A stretch of 64,000 nucleotides of DNA from a virus: positions 1 through 64,000 of the IMG/VR virus record IMGVR_UViG_3300048918_000175; one strand, 5' to 3'. The translations under genes and the position numbers were made by a program. A model generated the notes under the pieces. That model had not been told where the DNA came from. It worked only from the letters and a program-made list of their open reading frames with translations, and did no database searches. Of this stretch, positions 38,263 through 44,684 are shown one piece after another (the stretch's first letter is position 1; each line of letters begins with the position of its first letter).

Positions 38263-38279
38263 AATTTTCGTACTACAAG

Positions 38280-38365
38280 CGGAGTGTGAGGGATTTGAAC
38301 TCTCACGTCCTTTCGGACCCACCGTTTAGCAAACGGGTGCGACACACCATCTTCGCCGACACTCC
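38280..38365 (-). tRNA. tRNA-Ser(GCT)
   Basis: 86 nt type II, acceptor GGAGTGT/ACACTCC, loop TTGCTAA. Reads AGC/AGT. One mismatch at the base of the anticodon stem. Confidence 0.88.
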
Positions 38366-38465
38366 AGGGGCGGCTTCCGATCACGACGTTTCCCATACCC
38401 TGCGGCCGCAAGGCATGCGTTCGTGTGTGGCGCTTGTGGACCACCTTAATCAACCGGACACCGAG

Positions 38466-38537
38466 ATCCCCGAATCGGCTTCGAACCGACGACTCACCCT
38501 TACGAGGGGCGTATTTTACCAGCTAAACTATCAGGGA
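38466..38537 (-). tRNA. tRNA-Thr(CGT)
   Basis: 72 nt, stem CGCCC/GGGTG, loop CTCGTAA, T loop TTCGAAG. Reads ACG. Preceded by a gene-free stretch of 100 bases (38366-38465). Confidence 0.88.
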
Positions 38538-38548
38538 ACAGCAACAAG

Positions 38549-38620
38549 CGGGTCGTACGGGAATCGAACCCGTCTCTCTCCCGTGACAGGGGAGTATTCT
38601 AGCCGATAAACTAATGACCC
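38549..38620 (-). tRNA. tRNA-Asp(GTC)
   Basis: 72 nt, stem CTCCC/GGGAG, loop CTGTCAC. One acceptor mismatch. Reads GAC/GAT. Confidence 0.88.
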
Positions 38621-38656
38621 AAGTTAACCTACTTTCCAAATCGTACTAACTTACTA

Positions 38657-38728
38657 TGGGAACCGTGGGGATCGAACCCACCCCTTCAGGATTTCACCCT
38701 GACGTACGACCAACTATACGAAGTCCCC
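38657..38728 (-). tRNA. tRNA-Phe(GAA)
   Basis: 72 nt, stem TCAGG/CCTGA, loop GTGAAAT, T arm GTGGG/CCCAC. Reads TTC/TTT. Confidence 0.9.
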
Positions 38729-38735
38729 GAACCTA

Positions 38736-39695
38736 CTACACACCAATCTGCTTGCGTTTCGCCTTCGACACCTTGAGCAGCGCGCCACGCAAGTTCCGTT
38801 CCTTCACGATGACGATACGAATGCCGCGCCAGAACCCAGACTTCTCTGAGCCACGTCCTGCATCGTTCCGCATCTGCACCCAGACGTTTTCACCCACTCC
38901 CTCAAAATCTTCAACCGACCGATAGAGCTTCATGCAATTGACTGTCACCAGTCCCTTGTTCGCATTGAGCGCAAATTCATGCGGCTGCATTTTCCCCTTC
39001 ACGATGCAACCATTCGGGAGAATGTCTACACCGAATGCCGCTTCCTTGATTTCTGCATCCGTTGCTTCAACGGCAATGGGTGGATCAATCTTGTACCCGC
39101 CCACTCCAATGTCGATCAACTGAGTGAGTCCACCCTTCAGTGCCCACTCAATAACCTTTTTCGCTTTGTCGCGCCAGATCGAATCAGCCGATGCAAGCTG
39201 GTCGCCGTTCTCACCCTTCAGCGAGATGGGAACATCACCCTTCGCGGTCGTGAGAATGAAGTCAGCCTTCTTGCCCGTACCCACACCGTCCTTCTTGGTG
39301 CCCTTCTTGCCTGTTTCCTTGATCTTCGTGACACCGCGCACCATGAACTTGCGGGTGCCATCTGTGAACAGAATGTCAAGTACCGGCATCAGCTTCAGCA
39401 GGTCCTTGATGTGATGATGGAAGCGATCTTCTGCCATCCCACCCTTGTTCTGGGCAGTGAACTTCACGAACCGCGAGCGATCCTTGACCGTGATCGTGAA
39501 CCCCTCGGCCGTGATGACGTTCTTGACCAGCTTGGGCTTCGATCCCGCGAGTGCCTCGAAAATCTTCAGTGCAACCTTGTCAACAAGCGTTGGTGCAACG
39601 AGGACGTCGAATGCCTTCGGCCCGACAGGCTTCTGTTCCTTCTGTCCTAGCTTTGCAACCAATGCTTGCAGATGATGGAGCGACAACTTTGCCAT
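38736..39695 (-). CDS. Putative restriction-type (PD-(D/E)xK-like) nuclease
   Basis: 319 residues from the ATG at 39695. GKKADFILTTAKGDVPISLK (about 150-170) has the D...(S/E)xK spacing of PD-(D/E)xK nucleases, followed by GENGDQLASADSIWRDKAKK. The basic N terminus and C terminus suit DNA or RNA binding. It sits inside the tRNA array, so a DNA-targeting or homing role is possible but unproven. Confidence 0.6.
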   Translation of the reverse strand: MAKLSLHHLQALVAKLGQKEQKPVGPKAFDVLVAPTLVDKVALKIFEALAGSKPKLVKNVITAEGFTITVKDRSRFVKFTAQNKGGMAEDRFHHHIKDLLKLMPVLDILFTDGTRKFMVRGVTKIKETGKKGTKKDGVGTGKKADFILTTAKGDVPISLKGENGDQLASADSIWRDKAKKVIEWALKGGLTQLIDIGVGGYKIDPPIAVEATDAEIKEAAFGVDILPNGCIVKGKMQPHEFALNANKGLVTVNCMKLYRSVEDFEGVGENVWVQMRNDAGRGSEKSGFWRGIRIVIVKERNLRGALLKVSKAKRKQIGV

Positions 39696-39728
39696 GTGCA
39701 GTCCTTGAGGGGTCTGCACTATTTAGAG

Positions 39729-39801
39729 TGCGGGTGACGAGGGTCGAACTCGTATCTCTTGGGTGGAAGCCAAGCATGTTAGCCATTGTCACCACACCCG
39801 C
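39729..39801 (-). tRNA. tRNA-Gly(TCC)
   Basis: 73 nt, stem CTTGG/CCAAG, loop CTTCCAC. Reads GGA. Acceptor GCGGGTG shared with Gly(GCC) at 41407. Confidence 0.92.
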
Positions 39802-39815
39802 ATTGTACTACAGAG

Positions 39816-39888
39816 TCAGGTGGTCGGGGATTGAACCCGAGCCCCCGGCTTCACAGACCGGTACTCTACCAATTGAGCTACGCACCTG
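39816..39888 (-). tRNA. tRNA-His(GTG)
   Basis: 73 nt, stem CCGGT/GCCGG, loop CTGTGAA. The base before position 1 is A and the discriminator is A, so the usual encoded G-1 and C73 His identity elements are absent. One acceptor mismatch. Confidence 0.85.
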
Positions 39889-39893
39889 TTAAT

Positions 39894-40007
39894 GGTTGCT
39901 GAAAAAGCTGACGAAAGCCCCGATCAAGCTAGACAATTACGGCCCTACCGTCGCCCGACCATGCAGGCTAGTTCCGTACCTTTCCTCATGTCGTTGTGAC
40001 AGCAACC
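39894..40007 (-). ncRNA. Candidate structured RNA, element 2
   Basis: GGTTGCTG (39894) and CAGCAACC (40000) are a perfect 8-bp closing stem around 98 bases. Inside, on the minus strand, ACGG/CCGT and TACGG/CCGTA can pair. Flanked by tRNA-His and tRNA-Asn; no reading frame fits. Confidence 0.5.
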
Positions 40008-40010
40008 AAG

Positions 40011-40083
40011 CTGGGACAGAAGGAGTCGAACCTTCATCTTCCTGATTAACAGTCAGGAGACTTGCCAATTAGCCCACATCCCA
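40011..40083 (-). tRNA. tRNA-Asn(GTT), first copy
   Basis: 73 nt, stem CCTGA/TCAGG, loop CTGTTAA. Acceptor TGGGATG/TGTCCCA with two G-T pairs. Reads AAC/AAT. Confidence 0.87.
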
Positions 40084-40090
40084 ATACAAA

Positions 40091-40288
40091 CTACGCGTCC
40101 CGCGACCGCAAGTTCCAATCGTAGACGTTCTCTTCCACCGTGCCATCTTCGAGGCGAATGTCGTACTGACCAGGCATTCTGCCGCAGCAATCACACCCAT
40201 AGTCAAACGCTTCGACAACACATCGGAGGATCGTTGCAGGAACATCGGGACAATCTTCGTACCAAACCTTCTCGTCATCGTCGAACAT
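40091..40288 (-). CDS. Small acidic Cys-containing protein
   Basis: 65 residues, MFDDDEKVWYEDCPDVPATI; DYGCDCCGRMPGQYDIRLED in the middle. AGGAGG precedes the ATG. Unrecognised. Confidence 0.6.
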   Translation of the reverse strand: MFDDDEKVWYEDCPDVPATILRCVVEAFDYGCDCCGRMPGQYDIRLEDGTVEENVYDWNLRSRDA

Positions 40289-40306
40289 AAGCCCTCCTCA
40301 AGTTGA

Positions 40307-40378
40307 TGCTCTGCCTCGGCTTCGAACCGAGCCCTAAAGGGTAAAAGCCAATTGTGCCTCCAACAACACTTGCAGAGC
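40307..40378 (-). tRNA. tRNA-Lys(TTT)
   Basis: 72 nt, acceptor GCTCTGC/GCAGAGC perfect, T arm intact. Anticodon loop CTTTTAC, but the stem ATTGG/CCTTT has two T-T mismatches, so the arm is weak. Confidence 0.75.
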
Positions 40379-40383
40379 GTAAG

Positions 40384-40457
40384 CCCCGGGTGAAGGATTC
40401 GAACCCTCAGCGCATGGATTTGGAGGCCAGCATGTTAGCCAGTTACACCAACCCGGG
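40384..40457 (-). tRNA. tRNA-Trp(CCA)
   Basis: 74 nt, acceptor CCCGGGT/ACCCGGG perfect. Loop CTCCAAA; the stem has only three central pairs. Reads TGG. Confidence 0.8.
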
Positions 40458-40464
40458 ATGAAGC

Positions 40465-40593
40465 ATTGTCGTGGCGAGTCTCCCATTTATCTCGCACCGG
40501 GCTGAAAGCCGCATAGCCCTGTGACGCCAGACACGGAATATTGACGGTACCGTGCCCCACACCAGACGTTCCGTCCAAACATCTCACGACAAT
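40465..40593 (-). ncRNA. Candidate structured RNA, element 3
   Basis: ATTGTCGTG (40465) and CACGACAAT (40585) form a perfect 9-bp closing stem. Within, on the minus strand, GACG/CGTC, CACGG/CCGTG, GGGCT/AGCCC and GCGAG/CTCGC can each pair, giving a multibranched shape. Flanked by tRNA-Trp and tRNA-Tyr. Confidence 0.55.
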
Positions 40594-40597
40594 ACAG

Positions 40598-40680
40598 TGG
40601 GACCGGAGGGATTCGAACCCCCAATGCCCGAAGGCGCCGGATTTACAGTCCGGTGGTTTAACCAATTCACCCACGTTCCC
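40598..40680 (-). tRNA. tRNA-Tyr(GTA)
   Basis: 83 nt type II, stem CCGGA/TCCGG, loop CTGTAAA. One acceptor mismatch. Reads TAC/TAT. Confidence 0.9.
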
Positions 40681-40753
40681 ATAGCTGGAATCATACCCTT
40701 CTTTTACCCTTATGTCTTCCGACGATCGGGAACCACCCAGGAATCATCCAGCA

Positions 40754-40827
40754 TAGTCATCAAGGGGTTCGAACCCTTAGCCTTCGGCATGTCGAGCCGA
40801 TGCTCTATCCAGTTGAGCTAGACGACT
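40754..40827 (-). tRNA. tRNA-Val(GAC)
   Basis: 74 nt, stem TCGGC/GCCGA, loop TCGACAT. As in Leu(GAG), position 33 is C instead of T. Confidence 0.83.
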
Positions 40828-40842
40828 GCACAAACTACTTGG

Positions 40843-40916
40843 TAGGCGTAATGAGATTTGAACTCATATTCCCGGCTTATCAGGCCGATGTACTCACCAG
40901 GTTATACGATACGCCA
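40843..40916 (-). tRNA. tRNA-Ile(GAT)
   Basis: 74 nt, stem TCGGC/GCCGG, loop CTGATAA. First acceptor pair is T-T. Reads ATC/ATT. Confidence 0.85.
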
Positions 40917-40917
40917 G

Positions 40918-40992
40918 TGGCGGGTGAGGGATTCGAACCCACAACCTCCGGTTTATGAGACCGTTGCTCTATCCAGTTGGAGCTACCCCGCC
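40918..40992 (-). tRNA. tRNA-Met(CAT) or Ile2
   Basis: 75 nt, stem CGGT/ACCG, loop CTCATAA. G1-C72 is paired, so it is elongator Met or, if the C34 is lysidinylated, Ile (ATA). Confidence 0.85.
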
Positions 40993-41010
40993 ATACCACC
41001 CAGTTACCCA

Positions 41011-41074
41011 TATCGGATTCGGTCCTTCGACCGACGGGGCATGATTCAGAGTCATGCCTGAGTGCAGATCCGTT
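41011..41074 (-). tRNA. Degenerate 64-nt tRNA-like gene, Gln(CTG)-like
   Basis: Acceptor AACGGAT/ATCCGAT pairs six of seven, anticodon arm CATGA-CTCTGAA-TCATG is perfect and the T arm TCGG/CCGA is present, but the D arm is reduced to about 11 bases. An intact Gln(CTG) lies at 41749, so this may be a pseudogene or a minimal tRNA. Confidence 0.45.
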
Positions 41075-41089
41075 GTAGCGTCCTACAAG

Positions 41090-41164
41090 TGCTCCGAGTG
41101 GGATTCGAACCCACACCTTACCGATTAAGAGTCGGATGTACTAACCGTTGAATACTACCGGAGC
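41090..41164 (-). tRNA. tRNA-Lys(CTT)
   Basis: 75 nt, stem CCGA/TCGG, loop CTCTTAA, acceptor GCTCCGG. Reads AAG. Confidence 0.9.
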
Positions 41165-41175
41165 ATGAACTACAG

Positions 41176-41247
41176 AGAACCGGGTGGGGATCGAACCCAC
41201 GACCACCTCATTAACAGTGAGGCGCTCTACCACTGAGCTACCGATCC
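41176..41247 (-). tRNA. tRNA-Asn(GTT), second copy
   Basis: 72 nt, stem CCTCA/TGAGG, loop CTGTTAA. Different body from the Asn at 40011. Confidence 0.88.
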
Positions 41248-41254
41248 AAAAACG

Positions 41255-41402
41255 ACATTCTGTCAAAGCTCTATCCCGAGACGTTCGCGCGCCTCGCTTC
41301 CCCACCGCGAAATGAAGTGGCCTATGTCTTAACGGTGTCGCCCTCCTCTCGGGCTCTCACACCGCCAGTGTCTAATTTCGGCCATGAACAGTTACAGAAT
41401 GT
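41255..41402 (-). ncRNA. Candidate structured RNA, element 4
   Basis: ACATTCTGT (41255) and ACAGAATGT (41394) form a perfect 9-bp closing stem around 130 bases. On the minus strand CGGTGT/ACACCG with inner GCCC/GGGC, CGAGGC/GTCTCG and CCAC/GTGG can pair, a multibranched arrangement. Flanked by tRNA-Asn and tRNA-Gly. Confidence 0.55.
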
Positions 41403-41406
41403 ACAG

Positions 41407-41479
41407 TGCGGGTACCGAGATTTGAACTCGGCCTCCATGCTTGGCAAGCATGTGTGCTAGCCGCTGACACTACACCCGC
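41407..41479 (-). tRNA. tRNA-Gly(GCC)
   Basis: 73 nt, stem CATGC/GCATG, loop TTGCCAA. Reads GGC/GGT. Confidence 0.93.
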
Positions 41480-41492
41480 GTGAACAACAGTC

Positions 41493-41564
41493 GAGGTGGT
41501 GGGACTCGAACCCACAGCCTTCCGGTTCCAAACCGGAGAGTCTGACCAATTGACGTACACCTCG
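41493..41564 (-). tRNA. tRNA-Pro(TGG)
   Basis: 72 nt, acceptor CGAGGTG/CACCTCG with C1-G72 typical of Pro, stem TCCGG/CCGGA, loop TTTGGAA. Confidence 0.92.
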
Positions 41565-41571
41565 TTATGAA

Positions 41572-41742
41572 CTACAGCTTCGTGAACACCCAACTCATAG
41601 GTTCACGCACCATCTTGTAACCTTCTGCGGCGAGTGCCGCTTCGATCTTCTTCTTGCCCTCAGCGTCGGCTTCAATCATCTGCCAGGTGATGTGATTGAA
41701 CCAGGCATTGAGAGGCATGAGACCACGTTCTAGGACTTCCAT
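41572..41742 (-). CDS. 56-residue hypothetical protein
   Basis: From the ATG at 41742; an upstream TTG would start inside tRNA-Gln. MEVLERGLMPLNAWFNHITW then a charged helix. Unrecognised. Confidence 0.55.
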   Translation of the reverse strand: MEVLERGLMPLNAWFNHITWQMIEADAEGKKKIEAALAAEGYKMVREPMSWVFTKL

Positions 41743-41748
41743 ATAGAG

Positions 41749-41820
41749 TTGCCGCAAAAGGATTCGAACCTATATCTCCCGGGTCAGAGCCGGGGATACT
41801 AACCATTGTACTATACGGCA
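41749..41820 (-). tRNA. tRNA-Gln(CTG)
   Basis: 72 nt, acceptor TGCCGTA/TGCGGCA, stem CCCGG/CCGGG, loop CTCTGAC. Reads CAG. Confidence 0.9.
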
Positions 41821-41825
41821 ATAAG

Positions 41826-41896
41826 ATTACCGGATGGGATTCGAACCCATGATCGCGGCTTTGCAGGCCGCTGCCTTCCCACTTGGCTACCGATAA
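41826..41896 (-). tRNA. tRNA-Cys(GCA)
   Basis: 71 nt, acceptor TTATCGG/CCGGTAA, stem GCGGC/GCCGC, loop CTGCAAA. Confidence 0.92.
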
Positions 41897-41917
41897 TTTT
41901 CGCGGGCCTAAGCCCAG

Positions 41918-42000
41918 TGCGTCTGGAGGGATTCGAACCCCCACCCCCGAAGGGACCCGGTTCTAAGCCGGGCGCGTCTACCAATTCCAGCCACAAACGC
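41918..42000 (-). tRNA. tRNA-Leu(TAG)
   Basis: 83 nt type II, stem CCCGG/CCGGG, loop CTTAGAA, Leu-type D arm. Confidence 0.92.
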
Positions 42001-42061
42001 ATAACTACGGGAAGACTTTGTTCTCAGCGACACGCCGAGTTACTTCCCTTTTCTCTTTCAG

Positions 42062-42133
42062 TGGAGGATAGCGGGTTCGAACCGCTGACTCATGCGTGCA
42101 AGGCAAGTGTGTTCCCAGCTATACCAATCCCCC
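42062..42133 (-). tRNA. tRNA-Ala(TGC)
   Basis: 72 nt, acceptor GGGGGAT/ATCCTCC, loop CTTGCAC. One anticodon-stem mismatch. Confidence 0.87.
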
Positions 42134-42202
42134 ATTGTGCTCTATTCTTTTCGCCGTGACGAGCAGTCACCGCCTCTCTTTATCCCTGATGGCTTGGGTC
42201 AG

Positions 42203-42274
42203 TAGCGCGTACGGGAATCGAACCCGTCTTCCCTGGGTGAAAACCAGGCGTCCTAGCCGCTGAACGAACACGCC
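42203..42274 (-). tRNA. tRNA-Glu(TTC)
   Basis: 72 nt, stem CCTGG/CCAGG, loop TTTTCAC. Similar body to Glu(CTC) at 34380. Confidence 0.92.
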
Positions 42275-42279
42275 ATACG

Positions 42280-42474
42280 TCAGAATCCGTTCTTCAACGC
42301 ATTCTTCATTCGATCAACCATCACGTCATCCTCGACGTTGAACAAATCAGCACCCTGGCCGTAGGGTCGATCACCGAGATTGTGCACCAACTGGCCAAGG
42401 CGCAGATCAGGATAAGCAGACCAGAGGGCCTTCAGCAGGTCAGATGCTTCCTTGATCCTCTTTGGATCTCTCAT
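42280..42474 (-). CDS. 64-residue hypothetical protein
   Basis: From the ATG at 42474 (MRDPKRIKEASDLLKALWSA). YPDLRLGQLVHNLGDRPYGQ in the middle resembles a short protein common in phages and bacteria. Role unknown. Confidence 0.65.
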   Translation of the reverse strand: MRDPKRIKEASDLLKALWSAYPDLRLGQLVHNLGDRPYGQGADLFNVEDDVMVDRMKNALKNGF

Positions 42475-42495
42475 GTAGTTACCTCTCAGTAGTGG

Positions 42496-42565
42496 TAGCG
42501 GAGGGCCGAATCGCACGGTACTTTCTGGTTTATGAGACCAGCGTGACACAGTTCACTTCCCCACG
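42496..42565 (-). tRNA. tRNA-Met(CAT), initiator-like
   Basis: 70 nt plus an encoded CCA (42493-42495), the only encoded CCA I noticed. Stem CTGGT/ACCAG, loop CTCATAA. Position 1 is C opposite T72, an unpaired first position as in initiators. T loop TGCGATT departs from TTCGANT, and the T stem is weak. Confidence 0.65.
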
Positions 42566-42578
42566 ATAGTTCCAACAG

Positions 42579-42660
42579 TGCTCAGAGAGGGAGTCGAACC
42601 CTCACCCCTTTCGGGACCGGATTTTGAGTCCGGCGCGTCTACCAGTTTCACCACCCGAGC
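42579..42660 (-). tRNA. tRNA-Leu(CAA)
   Basis: 82 nt type II, stem CCGGA/TCCGG, loop CTCAAAA. Reads TTG. Confidence 0.92.
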
Positions 42661-42666
42661 ATGAAG

Positions 42667-42739
42667 TAGGCAATGTCGGATTCGAACCGACACCTGACGA
42701 GATGTAAACTCGTTGCTCTTTCCGTTAAGCTAATCGCCT
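42667..42739 (-). tRNA. tRNA-Val(TAC)
   Basis: 73 nt, acceptor AGGCGAT/ATTGCCT, stem ACGAG/CTCGT, loop TTTACAT. Rightmost tRNA of the array and first on the transcript. Confidence 0.93.
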
Positions 42740-42750
42740 GTAACGCAAAA

Positions 42751-42779
42751 TCCCGTACCGCTTTGTGAGCGATACGGGA
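42751..42779 (-). terminator. Terminator-like hairpin before the tRNA array
   Basis: TCCCGTA.CGCT and AGCG.TACGGGA form an 11-bp stem with a small internal mismatch; ATTTTG follows on the minus strand. It lies after the 42803 gene. Confidence 0.6.
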
Positions 42780-42802
42780 CGAAAGAAGAAATTCAGCGTG
42801 GG

Positions 42803-42973
42803 CTAAATTTCGATCTTGACTCCGTATCGTTCACGATTGACTGAACCGCCACCCAGACCCGCTTCATAATTCCAATCCTGTCGCTTGCACTGTCCACCAC
42901 CGACCAGGCTTGTCACGGTGCTTTGCGGCAACGCGGGCTTGGAGCTAATTCGGTGTGAAGTAAAGCGTGACAT
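42803..42973 (-). CDS. 56-residue Gly-rich protein
   Basis: From the ATG at 42973; a longer frame starting at 43045 runs through the promoter and is rejected. Contains SLVGGGQCKRQDWNYEAGLG and ends VNRERYGVKIEI. Unrecognised. Confidence 0.55.
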   Translation of the reverse strand: MSRFTSHRISSKPALPQSTVTSLVGGGQCKRQDWNYEAGLGGGSVNRERYGVKIEI

Positions 42974-43016
42974 AGAATGAATTGAGTTCTCTCGGTGACT
43001 TGTTGAACGTTCTATG

Positions 43017-43045
43017 AATATAACAGCCTTGAGCCTCATCTGCAA
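43017..43045 (-). promoter_or_regulatory. Promoter, TTGCAG / TATATT, for the tRNA region
   Basis: 17-base spacing; upstream box ACCGAGGGC resembles that of the early family. First strong promoter before the tRNA array. Confidence 0.65.
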
Positions 43046-43095
43046 GCCCTCGGTTGTCCGATCCGTCTAGCGCGTTCTGTTGTTTTCGATGTTTC

Positions 43096-43103
43096 TATTT
43101 ATA
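43096..43103 (-). promoter_or_regulatory. T4-type late promoter octamer
   Basis: Exact TATAAATA on the minus strand, followed by GAAA. T4 gp55-dependent promoters use TATAAATA as their sole core element. It overlaps the end of the DUF6433 gene and points to the tRNA array. Confidence 0.5.
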
Positions 43104-43713
43104 CAACCGAGGCTTCTGTAACCTTCGATTTGGACGACTTTGCTCGCTTCCCCACCTGCTTGCTCATGGGAATCTCCTTCGCGACGACTTCGGGAAGTTC
43201 CAGAGACTCGCTGGGTTCGACAGCAGGCGCCGTGGGCTCGTCTACAACGGGATCAAGCTGACCGACGTCAATAGTGATCGGAATCCCGATCCTCGGGAGC
43301 GCAGTGACGAGCGCAGGGTACAGTCCAAGGAGCGTCTGGTCCTTGATGTGATTCAGGATGATTGCTTCTTCCCAGTGCACACCTTCGAGGATGTTGACCC
43401 ACGCATTCTCACGCTGGTACGCCGCGACTCGTTCCATCGGCTGGCCCTTGGCGAACGCCTTCACGCGCCGAAACTCAGCGCGGAGCGTCGTCTCACCCAT
43501 TCCCGCCGGGATATCCTTCGTGAGCTTCACGTTGGGTGGAAGACCTTCGGGGATCGAACTGATACGGCACTCATTCTGGCCCGCAATCATCATATATCCA
43601 CGGAACGATGAATCGGTCTGGAGCAGGTGATCGGCGCGAGCCGCAATATCGTTCTCATCTACACCCTTGACAATCCAGTCAAGGGCCTCATTCAGTTGGC
43701 GAAACTTCTGCAT
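43099..43713 (-). CDS. DUF6433-like protein
   Basis: 204 residues. The central part (LRAEFRRVKAFAKG, NAWVNILEGVHWEEAIILNH, DQTLLGLYPALVTALP) follows the DUF6433 pattern of T4-like cyanophages, where the gene also neighbours replication genes. C-terminal tail is Lys/Ser-rich. It directly follows RNase H. Function unknown. Confidence 0.7.
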   Translation of the reverse strand: MQKFRQLNEALDWIVKGVDENDIAARADHLLQTDSSFRGYMMIAGQNECRISSIPEGLPPNVKLTKDIPAGMGETTLRAEFRRVKAFAKGQPMERVAAYQRENAWVNILEGVHWEEAIILNHIKDQTLLGLYPALVTALPRIGIPITIDVGQLDPVVDEPTAPAVEPSESLELPEVVAKEIPMSKQVGKRAKSSKSKVTEASVV

Positions 43714-43715
43714 GG

Positions 43716-44621
43716 TTAAAACTCCTGTATCAATTCGATCATGTTCCTCATCCGATTCTTGATGAAGAAGTTGAGCAGCATGCCCTTCCCTCTGACGCCC
43801 TTCTGCGCCTCGTAACTATGTATGATCGCCTCAGCGAGCGCGGGAGGCACATTGCGCAGATCAACCATCGCACGGTTCCGATCAAAGTTCCGTCGCAGGT
43901 TTACGTCGGCTCCGTAGATTTGATCCCACGGCAGACGCTTCCATTCCTCGACCAGTTCGGTCTTGAGCGGCTTCTGTCGCGCACCCGTGACGAACGTATC
44001 ATCAGCCGAGAGGACATTCGGGACACCATCGCCCTTGTCCCCGCGGAGAATGTGCTCGGTCAAGATCCAGTCAGCAGGTTCCGTTGCCTTCACCCACATC
44101 TTCTGGATCGGTGAGTATTGCGAGACGTTCTCGTGCCGATGGAGTTGGAGGAAGTCGTGGTCGCCCGACAGAATCAAGACCTTTTCGGGCTCGGGATCAT
44201 CGAATAGTGTCCCGGTTGGCACCTTGAGGTCATGACTCTGCGAGTGCAGCACCAACGTGGCAATCACGTCGTCCGCTTCCGCCCCTTCGATTTCCACGAC
44301 AGGATACGGAAAGAACTCTGCCAACTCGGCCTTCACCTGATTGAGTGCAGCGAACAGGTCTTCCCAGTTGAGACCCGATTCCTCGCGCGCCTTCTTGCGC
44401 CCCGCCTTGTAGTGGACGAACTCTTGCTTGCGCCAGTACTTCCGTCCATCGCAACAGATGACGAGGGAGCCGTACTTGGATCCATACTTCATTTTGTACG
44501 AACGAATCGTGTTCAAGATCATGTGACGGATAAGCCCCACGTCCACATGAATATCCTTTCGCCCACGGACTTCTGCCATCAGTGTCGAGATGGCCGTCTG
44601 TGAGTAGTCAATCAGAATCAT
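43716..44621 (-). CDS. rnh: RNase H / 5'-3' exonuclease (T4 Rnh-like)
   Basis: 301 residues from the ATG at 44621, just after the promoter. MILIDYSQTAIS, SLVICCDGRKYWRK, EIEGAEADDVIATLV and VLILSGDHDFLQL carry the acidic metal-binding positions of FEN-type nucleases. ADWILTEHILRGDKGDGVPN is the helix-3-turn-helix element. In T4 it removes RNA primers from lagging-strand fragments. Confidence 0.88.
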   Translation of the reverse strand: MILIDYSQTAISTLMAEVRGRKDIHVDVGLIRHMILNTIRSYKMKYGSKYGSLVICCDGRKYWRKQEFVHYKAGRKKAREESGLNWEDLFAALNQVKAELAEFFPYPVVEIEGAEADDVIATLVLHSQSHDLKVPTGTLFDDPEPEKVLILSGDHDFLQLHRHENVSQYSPIQKMWVKATEPADWILTEHILRGDKGDGVPNVLSADDTFVTGARQKPLKTELVEEWKRLPWDQIYGADVNLRRNFDRNRAMVDLRNVPPALAEAIIHSYEAQKGVRGKGMLLNFFIKNRMRNMIELIQEF

Positions 44622-44647
44622 CCTTGCTCGCTTGTGCGTGTCTATAC

Positions 44648-44676
44648 AATTTAGCACACCACGCGCATTACTTCAA
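44648..44676 (-). promoter_or_regulatory. Promoter, TTGAAG / TAAATT
   Basis: 17-base spacing, GTGTGC before the -10, upstream AACCTGCTC. Serves rnh with a short leader. Confidence 0.6.
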
Positions 44677-44684
44677 GGAGCAGG

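Noticed and set aside
38366-38465. Possible additional tRNA or structured RNA between Ser(GCT) and Thr(CGT)
   Set aside because: No tRNA arms and no long closing stem could be found.
42001-42061. GGGAAG/CTTCCC inverted repeat between tRNAs
   Set aside because: Only 6 bp with no further pairing; expected by chance at this length.
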